From Planctomycetota bacterium (lineage in GTDB: Bacteria; Planctomycetota; Planctomycetia; Pirellulales; Pirellulaceae), in contig JAGWWZ010000041.1 in NCBI GenBank assembly GCA_018970165.1, positions 1 through 34,392 of the forward strand: DNA of 34,392 nucleotides, written 5' to 3'. Position numbers and translations under genes: made by a program. The notes beneath the pieces are model-generated. The model saw nothing but the letters and a program-made list of their open reading frames with translations. It ran no database searches and was not told where the DNA came from. The first letter of the stretch is position 1, and each line of letters starts with the position of its first letter. Shown here piece by piece: positions 17,780 to 26,079 of the stretch.

Positions 17780-18367
17780 ATGTCGAACTACAATCCGAAC
17801 TTTCCAAACAACACTGGCTTCAGCGATAATCCATACGTGCCGGTAGGTTCGGGACAATCTCCCTACATCGACAGTGGGCATCAGAGCACAGCGCAACTTG
17901 CAAGCTTGCTGCAACGATTCTGCGGCGCACTTTTGGATTCTTTATTGCCAAGTCTTTTCCTGCTCCCAGGCTATTTCATGATGATCTTCGGAGCGATCGC
18001 TATGGAACAGCAAAATCAAGCTGGAGGCAACCCCGATCTCCCAATCGTCTCAATACTCGGGCTCGCAATCATAATCATCGGCGGCCTGCTCACGCTCGTC
18101 TTACAGATTTACTTGCTCGCAACGCGTAGCCAGACTCTTGGCAAGTACATCATGAAAACCCAGATCGTCGATTTCGAGACGGGGCAACCTGCCGATTTTG
18201 TAAAAGCCGCTGTCTTGCGAATCTTGGTCAATTCGATCATCGCCAGTATTCCGTGTGTGGGCGCGATCTATTCACTGGTCGATATCTTCTTCATCTTCCG
18301 CGAAGATCGGCGATGCATCCACGACTTGCTCGCTGGCACGACCGTTATCGATATCAGCAACCGCTAG
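17780..18367 (+). CDS. RDD-family membrane protein
   Basis: A 195-residue integral membrane protein. A soluble Asn/Pro/Gly-rich N-terminus (about 45 residues) leads to 'ASLLQRFCGALLDSLLPSLFLL', the RDD family's first helix with its Arg and Asp. Next come a long hydrophobic helix ('IVSILGLAIIIIGGLLTLVLQIYLLATRSQTLGKYIMK', including the typical 'T-x-G-K' loop) and a third helix ('ILVNSIIASIPCVGAIYSLVDIFFIF') ending in 'REDRRCIHDLLAGTTVI', the family's closing motif. AGGA lies 5 bases before ATG 17780. RDD proteins are poorly characterised; some act as cation/proton antiporters. It is 25 bp after cysC and 6 bp before ricT. Confidence 0.85.
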   Translation: MSNYNPNFPNNTGFSDNPYVPVGSGQSPYIDSGHQSTAQLASLLQRFCGALLDSLLPSLFLLPGYFMMIFGAIAMEQQNQAGGNPDLPIVSILGLAIIIIGGLLTLVLQIYLLATRSQTLGKYIMKTQIVDFETGQPADFVKAAVLRILVNSIIASIPCVGAIYSLVDIFFIFREDRRCIHDLLAGTTVIDISNR

Positions 18368-18373
18368 GCCTCC

Positions 18374-19189
18374 ATGTCAAAATACGTCGTCCGTTGCGGT
18401 TTGAATCGAACGCTCTACGCGATGAATGCTCGAAGTGAGCATCGACGAGGGGATGTTGTGATCGCTCGCACGAATCGCGGATTCGAACGAGGCGAAGTGC
18501 TCAGTGAAGTTTCGGAACCCGTCTCTGCGAACGTTGCTGATCTGCCGGGCGGTTCCATTCAGCGTCTCGCTTCCGAGGAAGATCTGAGAGAACTCAATCG
18601 ACTCGCTTCGATGAGCGATAAGGATTTCGAGGACTGCAGCGCGATGATCGCCCAGTCGGGCCTTCCGATGCGTCTGATCGATGTCGAACGGGTTCTCGGC
18701 GGTGAGATCCTCACCCTTTACTACACTTCCGAAGATCGCGTCGATTTTCGCGAATTGGTGAAGGCGCTCGCTGGAAAATATCACACCCGCATCGAAATGC
18801 GTCAGGTCGGCTCAAGAGACGAAGCGAAACTGCTCGCGGATTACGGGGATTGCGGCAAACCTGTCTGTTGCAATACGCACTTGAGCGCCATGCCGCCGGT
18901 CACGATGCGGATGGCGAAACTGCAAAAGGCAACGCTCGATCCCAACAAGATCTCTGGCCGATGTGGTCGACTGAAATGCTGCTTGCGTTACGAAAACGAT
19001 CACTACGAAGAACTCGCAGCCAAGATGCCAAATGCCGGCAGCGACATTGTGACTCGCGAAGGGCGTGCTAAAGTATTGAACGTAGAACTGCTCGCGGGGC
19101 AGTTGCTCGTCGCCACCGAAGACAATCGAAGAATTCTGATCTCGGCAGACGATGTGGTGACCGTACTCAAACGGGGAGTGGAGCACTGA
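18374..19189 (+). CDS. ricT: PSP1/RicT-family protein (YaaT-like)
   Basis: A 271-residue cytoplasmic PSP1-domain protein. 'VVRCGLNRTLYAM' opens the domain. 'LTLYYTSEDRVDFRELVKALAGKYHTRIEMRQVGSRDEAKLL' is the PSP1 core. Two cysteine clusters are intact: C160 with C165/C166 ('DCGKPVCC') and C197 with C202/C203 ('GRCGRLKCCLRYE'). In Bacillus, RicT with RicA and RicF binds Fe-S clusters and stimulates RNase Y-dependent mRNA maturation; RicA and RicF are not seen here. An additional C-terminal beta domain ('REGRAKVLNVELLAGQLLVATEDNRRI') follows. The stop overlaps the next start as TGATG, so the two are probably translated together. Confidence 0.85.
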   Translation: MSKYVVRCGLNRTLYAMNARSEHRRGDVVIARTNRGFERGEVLSEVSEPVSANVADLPGGSIQRLASEEDLRELNRLASMSDKDFEDCSAMIAQSGLPMRLIDVERVLGGEILTLYYTSEDRVDFRELVKALAGKYHTRIEMRQVGSRDEAKLLADYGDCGKPVCCNTHLSAMPPVTMRMAKLQKATLDPNKISGRCGRLKCCLRYENDHYEELAAKMPNAGSDIVTREGRAKVLNVELLAGQLLVATEDNRRILISADDVVTVLKRGVEH

Positions 19190-19599
19190 TGAACGACCAA
19201 ATCAAAGCGATGATGGAACTGTTGCAAAACGATCAACGCTACCACCTGGATGCGTATCAATTCGTACGCGAGAGCCTCGCATACGCCCAAAATGTTATGA
19301 AGATGCCACCGCACCCGGGGGAAGGGGACGAGGGCAAATCAGATCGTCATCTGACCGGTCAGCAGTTGTGCCAAGCCATCCGCGAATACGCCGTCGACCA
19401 ATACGGCTATCTGGCAAAGACCGTCCTCAACAGTTGGGGTATTCACAACACCGGCGACTTCGGCGAAATCGTTTACAACCTGATTCGGATCAAGGAAATG
19501 CGGAAAAGCAAAAGCGATCGGCGCGAGGACTTCGACGATCAATACGATTTCGACACCGCGTTTATGCCACGCTTCGAACTGGCAAGCGATGCCACTTAG
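19189..19599 (+). CDS. Minf_1886 family protein
   Basis: A 136-residue acidic protein of the Minf_1886 family, a small family of unknown function that I associate with planctomycetes and verrucomicrobia. Recognisable blocks are 'YHLDAYQFVRESLAYAQN', 'RHLTGQQLCQAIREYAVDQYGYLAKTVLNSWGIHNTGDFGEIVYNLI' and a charged C-terminal tail with 'DDQYDFDTAF'. There is no signal peptide or membrane segment, so it is probably cytoplasmic. Its ATG shares a base with the ricT stop codon, implying a functional link with the PSP1/RicT protein. Its own last codons contain the start of a possible micro-ORF. Confidence 0.8.
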   Translation: MNDQIKAMMELLQNDQRYHLDAYQFVRESLAYAQNVMKMPPHPGEGDEGKSDRHLTGQQLCQAIREYAVDQYGYLAKTVLNSWGIHNTGDFGEIVYNLIRIKEMRKSKSDRREDFDDQYDFDTAFMPRFELASDAT

Positions 19600-19684
19600 C
19601 AAGATTTCACCCAGATTTCTCGTTGCATCGATCGCGCTCCTGGCTTGGATCGCCTATCTTGCATGGGTCTGCCTTAACCTGTGA
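19589..19684 (+). CDS. Possible 31-residue membrane micro-ORF
   Basis: An ATG overlapping the Minf_1886 end (ATGCCACTTAG, shifted by one base) opens a 31-codon frame ending TGA at 19682-19684. It encodes a short basic head (MPLSKISPR) and one strongly hydrophobic Trp-rich helix, 'FLVASIALLAWIAYLAWVCL'. Start-inside-stop overlap is the coupling style seen in this operon, and a basic head plus single helix is what a real small membrane protein looks like. No clear ribosome-binding site is visible, and a chance frame of this length is common. Confidence 0.35.
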   Translation: MPLSKISPRFLVASIALLAWIAYLAWVCLNL

Positions 19685-19766
19685 AGGGCGGATTGATTCC
19701 TTCCAGGTCCTGTTTGAATTATGATAGACTTCCAGAGCGACCCAAACGTTTGCTCGGAGGATCCGT

Positions 19767-22700
19767 ATGATGTTGACGAACCATGTTCGAGCTTCGCACA
19801 CCCTGAAATCGAAATCCCATCGTTTGGTTTTAGTATTCGCCATCTCAGTGGCGTTCTGCCCCGTTTATGCTCCATACCCTTTGGTCTGGGCCAGCAGCCA
19901 GGATGACACGTTTGCGTCGGCGGCTCATATACTCGAGCACCGCTGCCTGAGCTGTCATGCAGGGAGCAAGCCTAAAGGAATGCTAGGACTTGATACGCGA
20001 GACGGAATCGTGAAGGGTGGTGAGAGTGGCTCGGCGGTGGTTCCCGGCAAGCCCGACGAGAGCATCCTACTCGATTACGTCACGGGTGACTCTCCTGAGA
20101 TGCCTAAAAATGCGTCCCCTCTCTCCTCGGAAGAGGTGGAGATTCTTCGAGCTTGGATCCAGCAAGGTGCTCCCTGGCCAGAGGGTAAGAAGCTCGAGGA
20201 TCGCTACGTCCCCGATTCGCAGTGGTGGTCGCTCCGGCCACTCACTCGCCCCAATATGCCGAACATCTCTCCTGTCAACGATGTTATCGCTCGTCCCGTT
20301 ATCTCCAGTCCGATCGATGCTTTCATCGTTGCCAAGCTTCAAGAGAAAGGGCTTCCGCAATCTCCTGCTGCCGATCGCCGAACTCTCATCAGACGCGTTT
20401 CGTTCGATCTCACAGGTTTGCCTCCTACGCCCGAAGAGATCGAAGCCTTTCTCCAGGATTCCGATTCCGATGCCGTCGCGTATGGCCGATTGGTCGATCG
20501 ACTTTTGGAGTCGCAGCGCTACGGCGAGCGATGGGCCAGACACTGGCTCGATATCGTTCACTTCGGCGAGACGCATGGATATGACAAGGACAAGCAGCGA
20601 CCCAACGCATGGCCGTATCGAGACTACGTCATCCGCGCACTGAACGAAGACAAACCCTATCATCGATTCATCGAAGAACAACTCGCAGGCGATATCCTTT
20701 ATCCAGGTTCGGCAGATGGGATCGAAGCCCTCGGGTTTATCGCAGCAGGCCCATGGGATTTTATCGGCCATGCCGAAGTTCCCGAAACGAAGATCGATGG
20801 CAAAGTCGCACGCCATCTCGATCGCGATGATATGGTCTCTACTGCAATCGGCACCTTCAACTCGCTCACCGTGGGTTGTGCTCAATGCCATAACCATAAA
20901 TTCGATCCGATCTCGCAACGGGAGTATTACCAACTGCAAGCTGTCTTTGCTGCGCTCGACCGCTCTGACAAACCCTACGATCGCAACCCGGAAATCGGTA
21001 CGCAGCGCAGTCAAATCGAACGGGAGATCGCACAACTCACCGCTGAAAAGAAGCGAATCGATGCCAAGATCATTGAACTCGGAGGTCCGAAACTGGCCGA
21101 TCTCGATCAAAAGATCGCGGACGCATCCCAATCGCTCAACCAGGGGGAACAACCGGAGTTCGGTTACCACAGCAATATCGAAACGCAGGATAATGTCGCC
21201 AAGTGGGTGCAAGTCGATCTCGGTGATTCCCAAACCCTCGAGGCCCTTGAATACGTTGCCTGTCACGACACCTTCAACAATATCGGACCCGGTTTTGGGT
21301 TCCCGGTTCGTTTCAAGATCGAAGCATCCGACGACCCGCTGTTCCAGACCGATGTCACCATGTTGTTGGACAAGACGGCTGCGGATGTTCCAAACCCCAG
21401 CGTTGCACCTCAACGTGTCGACGCTATCTCGAGCACCGATACACCCGTTCGAGCCCGCTATGTACGATTCACGGCAACCAAGCTGGTCCATCGTTTGCCG
21501 ACCGACTTTATTTTCGCCTTGGGGGAACTCTCCGTCTTTTCAAGTTCGGGGCGCAACATCGCTCGGGATGCAACCGTCACCTCGCTCGATTCGATCGAAG
21601 CCGCTCCGAGATGGCGGCGAACGAATCTGGTCGATGGCTATTACTACGGCCGAACCTCGATCGCTGGCACCGACCTCGAGAAACTGCGAGTCGATCGCGA
21701 AGCGCTCATCGCATCGATTTTAGATCCGCAGATCCAAGCTCAACGGAACAGTAATTCGACTCGATTGGCGGCCGCAGAAGCGTCGCGAAAAGCTCTTCCT
21801 GCGCAGCAGATCGTCTATGCAGGCATGGTGCATAACGGAAGCGGCGCGTTCTCGGGAACAGGAGGCCAAGGAGGCAAGCCGAGGACGATTCACATACTGG
21901 ATCGCGGCAACGTCACGCAACCGAAAGAAGAAGTCGCCCCCGGCGCACTGACTTGTTTAAAGGAATTGAAACATTGGTTCGATTTGCCAGCCGATCACAC
22001 CGAGGGAGATCGCCGCGCAGCGCTCGCGCGATGGATTGCCGATGAGCGTAACCCGCTTACTTGGCGAAGTATTGTGAACCGCGTCTGGCAATATCATTTT
22101 GGACGCGGTTTAGTCGATACTCCCAACGACTTGGGTCGCATGGGCTCCGAGCCTACGCACCCTGAACTGCTCGATTGGCTCGCGGTCGAATTTCGCGATG
22201 GTGGTCAATCTCTAAAGCGACTGCACAAACTCATCGTGACCAGCCACACCTATCGACAGATTTCATCCCATCGAATTGTGGAGACTCTCGCAGTTGAGCA
22301 ACAGGATTCCGAAGCGATCGATGCGGACAATCGATATCTGTGGCGAGCCAATCGGCGGCGTCTCGAGGCGGAAGCGGTTCGAGATGTTGTCCTACAGGTC
22401 GCTGGAAAACTCGATCCGACGATGGGAGGGCCGAGTTTTCAGGATTTCGTAATCGAGCACCCAGAACATTCGCCCCATTACCAATACCATCTGCATGATC
22501 CGAACGATACGCGTACCCATCGCCGAAGCATCTATCGCTTTATCGTTCGTTCCCAACCGCAACCTTTTATGGCAACGCTCGATTGCGCGGACCCATCGAT
22601 ACGAGTGGACAAACGGAACGAGTCTCTCAGCCCACTGCAGGCACTCGCACTTCTCAACAATGGATTCATGGTTGCGATGAGCCAGCATTGCGCACAGCGA

Positions 22701-22877
22701 TTGGAGAGCGAAGCAACCGATCGCGATCGACAAATCGATCGGTTGTTTGCACTGGCTCTCGGGCGCCCTCCCAACTCCGACGAGAGAGTAGCCGTCGACC
22801 ATTACATTCAGCGTCACGGTCTGGCGAATACTTGCCGACTGATTTTCAACTTGAACGAATTCACCTTCGTCGATTAA
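19767..22877 (+). CDS. Planctomycete cytochrome (PSCyt1/PSCyt2/PSD1) protein with discoidin-like insert
   Basis: A 1036-residue exported protein. The signal region (about 1-43) ends near 'VWASSQ'. The PSCyt1 heme-c domain has C60-L-S-C63-H64 and the distal 'EMPKNASPLSSEEVEILRAWIQQGAPWP'. PSCyt2/DUF1549 follows ('SPIDAFIVAKLQEKGL', 'RRVSFDLTGLPPTPEEIEAFL', 'YGERWARHWLD', 'CAQCHNHKFDPI'). A short coiled coil (about 410-450) and a discoidin/F5-8C-like beta domain come next (about 470-620: 'KWVQVDLGDSQTLEALEYVA', 'ARYVRFTATKL'). PSD1/DUF1553 closes the protein ('NPLTWRSIVNRVWQYHFGRGLVDTPNDLGRMG', 'LNNGFMVAMS'). CGGAGGA lies just upstream. The family is thought to act in periplasmic redox or carbohydrate breakdown; the substrate is unknown. 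It is followed directly by a DUF1501 gene, its usual partner. Confidence 0.9.
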   Translation: MMLTNHVRASHTLKSKSHRLVLVFAISVAFCPVYAPYPLVWASSQDDTFASAAHILEHRCLSCHAGSKPKGMLGLDTRDGIVKGGESGSAVVPGKPDESILLDYVTGDSPEMPKNASPLSSEEVEILRAWIQQGAPWPEGKKLEDRYVPDSQWWSLRPLTRPNMPNISPVNDVIARPVISSPIDAFIVAKLQEKGLPQSPAADRRTLIRRVSFDLTGLPPTPEEIEAFLQDSDSDAVAYGRLVDRLLESQRYGERWARHWLDIVHFGETHGYDKDKQRPNAWPYRDYVIRALNEDKPYHRFIEEQLAGDILYPGSADGIEALGFIAAGPWDFIGHAEVPETKIDGKVARHLDRDDMVSTAIGTFNSLTVGCAQCHNHKFDPISQREYYQLQAVFAALDRSDKPYDRNPEIGTQRSQIEREIAQLTAEKKRIDAKIIELGGPKLADLDQKIADASQSLNQGEQPEFGYHSNIETQDNVAKWVQVDLGDSQTLEALEYVACHDTFNNIGPGFGFPVRFKIEASDDPLFQTDVTMLLDKTAADVPNPSVAPQRVDAISSTDTPVRARYVRFTATKLVHRLPTDFIFALGELSVFSSSGRNIARDATVTSLDSIEAAPRWRRTNLVDGYYYGRTSIAGTDLEKLRVDREALIASILDPQIQAQRNSNSTRLAAAEASRKALPAQQIVYAGMVHNGSGAFSGTGGQGGKPRTIHILDRGNVTQPKEEVAPGALTCLKELKHWFDLPADHTEGDRRAALARWIADERNPLTWRSIVNRVWQYHFGRGLVDTPNDLGRMGSEPTHPELLDWLAVEFRDGGQSLKRLHKLIVTSHTYRQISSHRIVETLAVEQQDSEAIDADNRYLWRANRRRLEAEAVRDVVLQVAGKLDPTMGGPSFQDFVIEHPEHSPHYQYHLHDPNDTRTHRRSIYRFIVRSQPQPFMATLDCADPSIRVDKRNESLSPLQALALLNNGFMVAMSQHCAQRLESEATDRDRQIDRLFALALGRPPNSDERVAVDHYIQRHGLANTCRLIFNLNEFTFVD

Positions 22878-22901
22878 GTGACTCAAGACGGGATCCATGC
22901 C

Positions 22902-24416
22902 ATGATGCAATCACTTTTTGACAAAGATCTACCCCGTCGCCACATGCTGCAGTCCCTCGGGCATGGTTTCGGAGGATTGGTTCTGGGTGCGATGCTTCAC
23001 CGGGAGTCAGGTGTTGCGGCGCAATCGGATGGCAATGGTATCCAAGGAAGTATCGGTCCTGGTGCAGCACTTCAGGGACTTCATCATCCCCCGCGCGCAA
23101 AACGAGTGATTCAACTTTTCATGGCTGGCGCGGCGAGTCATATCGATCTGTTCGACTTCAAGCCTGAGTTGGTTGCACGCCATGGTCAGGCGAGCAACTT
23201 CGGAGAGCGGGTGGAAGCGTTCCAAGATGGATTGGGCCCTTGGCTCAAACCGATATGGGATTTTCAACCCTACGGCCAATGCGGCAAACGGATCTCCGAA
23301 CCTGTTGCCGAGTTGGGACGCGTGATCGACGACATCGCCTTCGTTCACAACATGGTCGGAAAGACTGGGGTGCATAGCCAGGCAACATTGCTCCATGCCA
23401 CAGGATTTCAACTGCCAGGCTTCCCGGGCATGGGTGCATGGGTCAGCTACGGGCTCGGGAGTATGAACGACAATCTGCCTACGTTCGTGGTCTTTCCAGA
23501 CCATCGCGGCTTGGCGAGCAACGGCACCAAGAATTGGGATGCAGCGTTTCTTCCGGCACAGCATAGCGGTACTGTGATCTATCCTGGCTCCGAGAACCCA
23601 ATCGCGGATTTGCGCCCCCACAAGTCAGGTTCGTATATCACCAACGCCAGCGAATCCGACGGTCAATCGCTGTTGGCATCTCTCAATCGCCGCCATGCCG
23701 ACATTCGGCCGGGAGATGATCGGCTCGAGGCTCGCATTCGGAGTTATGAGTTGGCGGCACGTATGCAGCTTGCGGCTCCGGAGGCGTTGGATTTCTCGGA
23801 TGAGCCGGAGCATATCCTCCGCATGTACGGTCTCGATCAAATCCCTGCTGAGTTTGACAAGGAGATCAATGCTCGCGAAGAAACGATTCATTTTTCACGC
23901 AAGTGCCTAGCTGCACGCCGTATGCTGGAACGGGGAGTTCGATTCATTCAAATCTGGTCCGGCAACGATAACGGATTCCCTCGAAGAAACTGGGATTCGC
24001 ACGAGGACATCCACCGCGATCACGGGCCGTTGGCGACTGGTATGGCTCGCGGAGCCTCGGCATTGATCCAGGATCTCAAGCAGCGAGGAATGTTGGAAGA
24101 TACGTTGATATTGTGGACAACCGAATTTGGTCGCATGCCTAGCTCCCAAGGAGGCAAGGGTCGGGACCACAACCCCTACTGCTTCACCAATTGGCTCTGC
24201 GGCGGCGGTATCAAGGGAGGAGTTTCTTACGGGCCGAGCGATGATTTCGGCTACAAGCCCCTCGATCGCGAGAACCCAACGCAAGTGTATGATATACATG
24301 CGACGATTATGCATCTGCTCGGAATCGATCACACGCGACTGACGGTTCGTCATAACGGTATCGATCGTCGCTTGACCGATGTACATGGACACGTCATCCA
24401 TGACCTGATCGCTTAG
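22902..24416 (+). CDS. DUF1501 (sulfatase-like fold) protein
   Basis: A 504-residue DUF1501 protein, the usual partner of PSD1 genes in planctomycetes. An N-terminal twin-Arg pair (R12-R13) is followed by a hydrophobic stretch 'LGHGFGGLVLGAMLH', consistent with Tat export. 'RAKRVIQLFMAGAASHIDLFDFKPEL' is the family's first core strand, and 'WTTEFGRMPSSQGGKGRDHNPYCFTNWLCGGGIKGGVSYG' carries the hallmark GRDHNP and GGGIKGG motifs. 'VYDIHATIMHLLGIDH' closes the fold. The start is ATG 22902, with GGGA 8 bases upstream; a GTG at 22878, adjacent to the previous stop, is the alternative. The biochemical function is unproven; the fold resembles alkaline phosphatase/sulfatase proteins. Confidence 0.9.
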   Translation: MMQSLFDKDLPRRHMLQSLGHGFGGLVLGAMLHRESGVAAQSDGNGIQGSIGPGAALQGLHHPPRAKRVIQLFMAGAASHIDLFDFKPELVARHGQASNFGERVEAFQDGLGPWLKPIWDFQPYGQCGKRISEPVAELGRVIDDIAFVHNMVGKTGVHSQATLLHATGFQLPGFPGMGAWVSYGLGSMNDNLPTFVVFPDHRGLASNGTKNWDAAFLPAQHSGTVIYPGSENPIADLRPHKSGSYITNASESDGQSLLASLNRRHADIRPGDDRLEARIRSYELAARMQLAAPEALDFSDEPEHILRMYGLDQIPAEFDKEINAREETIHFSRKCLAARRMLERGVRFIQIWSGNDNGFPRRNWDSHEDIHRDHGPLATGMARGASALIQDLKQRGMLEDTLILWTTEFGRMPSSQGGKGRDHNPYCFTNWLCGGGIKGGVSYGPSDDFGYKPLDRENPTQVYDIHATIMHLLGIDHTRLTVRHNGIDRRLTDVHGHVIHDLIA

Positions 24417-24441
24417 AATCATTTTTGTTGAGGTTACCGCA

Positions 24442-25749
24442 ATGCCCTCACTGGGAAACACCTCCCGCCGTTCCTTTCTTGGCAAGTCCGTGGCTGCCAC
24501 TTGTGTCACAGCTGCAACCGTAGCTAGCCCCAAGTTAGTCAAGGCGGTATCCGCCGTCGACAGAGTGCGAGTGTGCGTGATCGGAGTTCGAGGCAGGGGC
24601 TTGGGGCTAGGAGCAACATTCGCTTCGCGCCCCAACGCGATCGTGACTCACATTTGCGATGTCAACGAAAACGTGTACGGAGACGCGATCAAGAGGATCA
24701 GCGATACTCAAAAAGAAGCGCCCAAGCCTGTCCAAGACCTTCGCCGCATCATGGACGACAAATCGATCGATGCGATTGTTGTTGCGACTCCCGACCATTG
24801 GCATGCGCTAGCCACTATCTGGGGGTGCCAGGCAGGAAAGCATGTCTATGTCGAAAAGCCGATATCGAACAACGTTTTCGAAGGTTGGCAGGAGATCCAA
24901 GCATCACGCAAATACGATCGCCGAGTTCAGGTTGGTACGCAGAGCCGCAGCATGCCGCATTACCGCGAAGCGATGGAGTACATCCGTTCCGGGAAACTTG
25001 GAAAGGTCCACATGGCCAAAGCATGGAACAGCCAACTTCGTCGACGTGTTCCCGCGGTTCCGGATAGCGAAGCTCCGAAGGGGCTCAATTGGGATATTTG
25101 GCAAGGCCCTGCGCCTGAACATCCCTTTAACGAGAACCGTTTTACCTATGGATGGCGATGGTTGTGGGACTACGGCACGGGCGACATGGGGAACGATGGT
25201 GTGCATGACCTCGATATCGCACGATGGGGATTAGGAGTCGATTACCCGCTCTCAGCCCATTGCACCGGCGACAAGCTGCAATTCGGCGACGACATCCAGC
25301 AAACGCCGGACACGCAATACGTCACCTTTATGTTTCCCGACAAGAAGATGCTCATTTATGAGCAGCGGCTATGGTCTCCGTACCATCAAGAGGGCTTTGA
25401 AAACGGAGTCGCCTTCTATGGCAACGCCGCTTACATGCTCATCGGTCGCTCCATTTGGAAGGTGGTTGAGAAGGGGAACAAGGTAGTGGTCGACCAACAA
25501 GCCGATCGATCCGAGGTTCCACATGTCGACAACTTCTTGAGCAGCATTACCGACGGCGCAAAACTGAACTGCGACATCGAAGAGGGCTACAAGTCGACGC
25601 TGCTCGCCCATCTTGGGAATCTTTCATATCGCTTGCAAAGGCCCCTCACCTTTGACGCAGGGAAGCAAGCGTTTGTGAACGATTCGGAAGCGGACACCTA
25701 TCTAAAACGAGTCGGCCGCAAGTCGTTCGTGATCCCAGAGCAGGTGTGA
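24442..25749 (+). CDS. Tat-exported Gfo/Idh/MocA-family oxidoreductase
   Basis: A 435-residue NAD(P)-dependent sugar-type oxidoreductase. The twin-arginine signal 'SRRSFLGKSVAATC' (residues 8-21) precedes the Rossmann domain. The domain contains 'VCVIGVRGRGLGLGATFASRPNAIVTHICDVNEN', 'IDAIVVATPDHWHALATIWGCQAGKHVYVEKPISNN' (the EKP motif of the family) and the C-terminal domain 'WRWLWDYGTGDMGNDGVHDLDIARWGLG' with its conserved H/D pair. GAGG lies 9 bases upstream of the ATG. It probably acts outside the cytoplasm on a sugar or glycoside, together with the preceding PSD1/DUF1501 pair. The substrate is unknown. A repeat cluster begins 23 bp after the stop. Confidence 0.9.
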   Translation: MPSLGNTSRRSFLGKSVAATCVTAATVASPKLVKAVSAVDRVRVCVIGVRGRGLGLGATFASRPNAIVTHICDVNENVYGDAIKRISDTQKEAPKPVQDLRRIMDDKSIDAIVVATPDHWHALATIWGCQAGKHVYVEKPISNNVFEGWQEIQASRKYDRRVQVGTQSRSMPHYREAMEYIRSGKLGKVHMAKAWNSQLRRRVPAVPDSEAPKGLNWDIWQGPAPEHPFNENRFTYGWRWLWDYGTGDMGNDGVHDLDIARWGLGVDYPLSAHCTGDKLQFGDDIQQTPDTQYVTFMFPDKKMLIYEQRLWSPYHQEGFENGVAFYGNAAYMLIGRSIWKVVEKGNKVVVDQQADRSEVPHVDNFLSSITDGAKLNCDIEEGYKSTLLAHLGNLSYRLQRPLTFDAGKQAFVNDSEADTYLKRVGRKSFVIPEQV

Positions 25750-25772
25750 GATTCCACATCAACCACCCCTTT

Positions 25773-25888
25773 CCTAGTCGACTCACCCGTACGACGGACT
25801 TCCTAGTCGACTCACCCGTACGACGGACTTCCTAGTCGACTCACCCGTACGACGGACTTCCTAGTGGACTCACCCGTACGACGGACTT
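25773..25888. repeat. Four tandem 29-bp repeats
   Basis: Four head-to-tail 29-base copies start at 25773, 25802, 25831 and 25860. They begin CCTAGTCGACTCACCCG and end ACGACGGACTT. The first three are identical; the fourth has a single change (GTCGAC to GTGGAC). A truncated fifth start (CCTAGTCCG) follows at 25889. There are no spacers between copies. This block and the two hairpins after it fill most of the 330-bp gene-free stretch 25750-26079; I see nothing else in the remainder. Confidence 0.95.
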
Positions 25889-25959
25889 CCTAGTCCGTCG
25901 CCTGAGTCGGTTCGATGCCTTTGTTAAGATCGATCGACGGACTGGGAAGTCCGTCGTAC
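25876..25959. repeat. Inverted repeat with two internal hairpins
   Basis: Perfect 15-base arms, GTACGACGGACTTCC (25876-25890) and GGAAGTCCGTCGTAC (25945-25959), enclose 54 bases. Each arm also folds with its own neighbour. CGACGGACT-TCCT-AGTCCGTCG occupies 25879-25900 and CGACGGACT-GGGA-AGTCCGTCG occupies 25935-25956, both with 9-bp perfect stems and 4-base loops. It could act as a bidirectional transcription or mRNA-end structure for the convergent oxidoreductase and kinase genes. Confidence 0.9.
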
Positions 25960-26079
25960 AAAGTGCGACTGGCTATTCTGCAAAGCTCCGATCAAGCCTC
26001 TGGCCAACGGACCTTACTAATCGGTAGGTCGCAGGTTCCTCAAAGACGCGATGAGTGTCAATGATCAAAGATCACCAAA

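Noticed and set aside
19693-19725. Promoter (TTGATT ... TATGAT) before the PSCyt/PSD1 gene
   Set aside because: TATGAT is a fair -10, but the spacer to TTGATT is 21 bases, too long for a normal sigma70 promoter.
20067-21491. 474-codon open frame antisense to the PSCyt/PSD1 gene
   Set aside because: The opposite strand encodes a clear multi-domain protein across its whole length. The antisense translation has no recognisable domain and reflects codon bias.
25773-25888. CRISPR array
   Set aside because: The 29-base units are directly adjacent with no spacers between them, and no cas gene is nearby. This is a tandem repeat.
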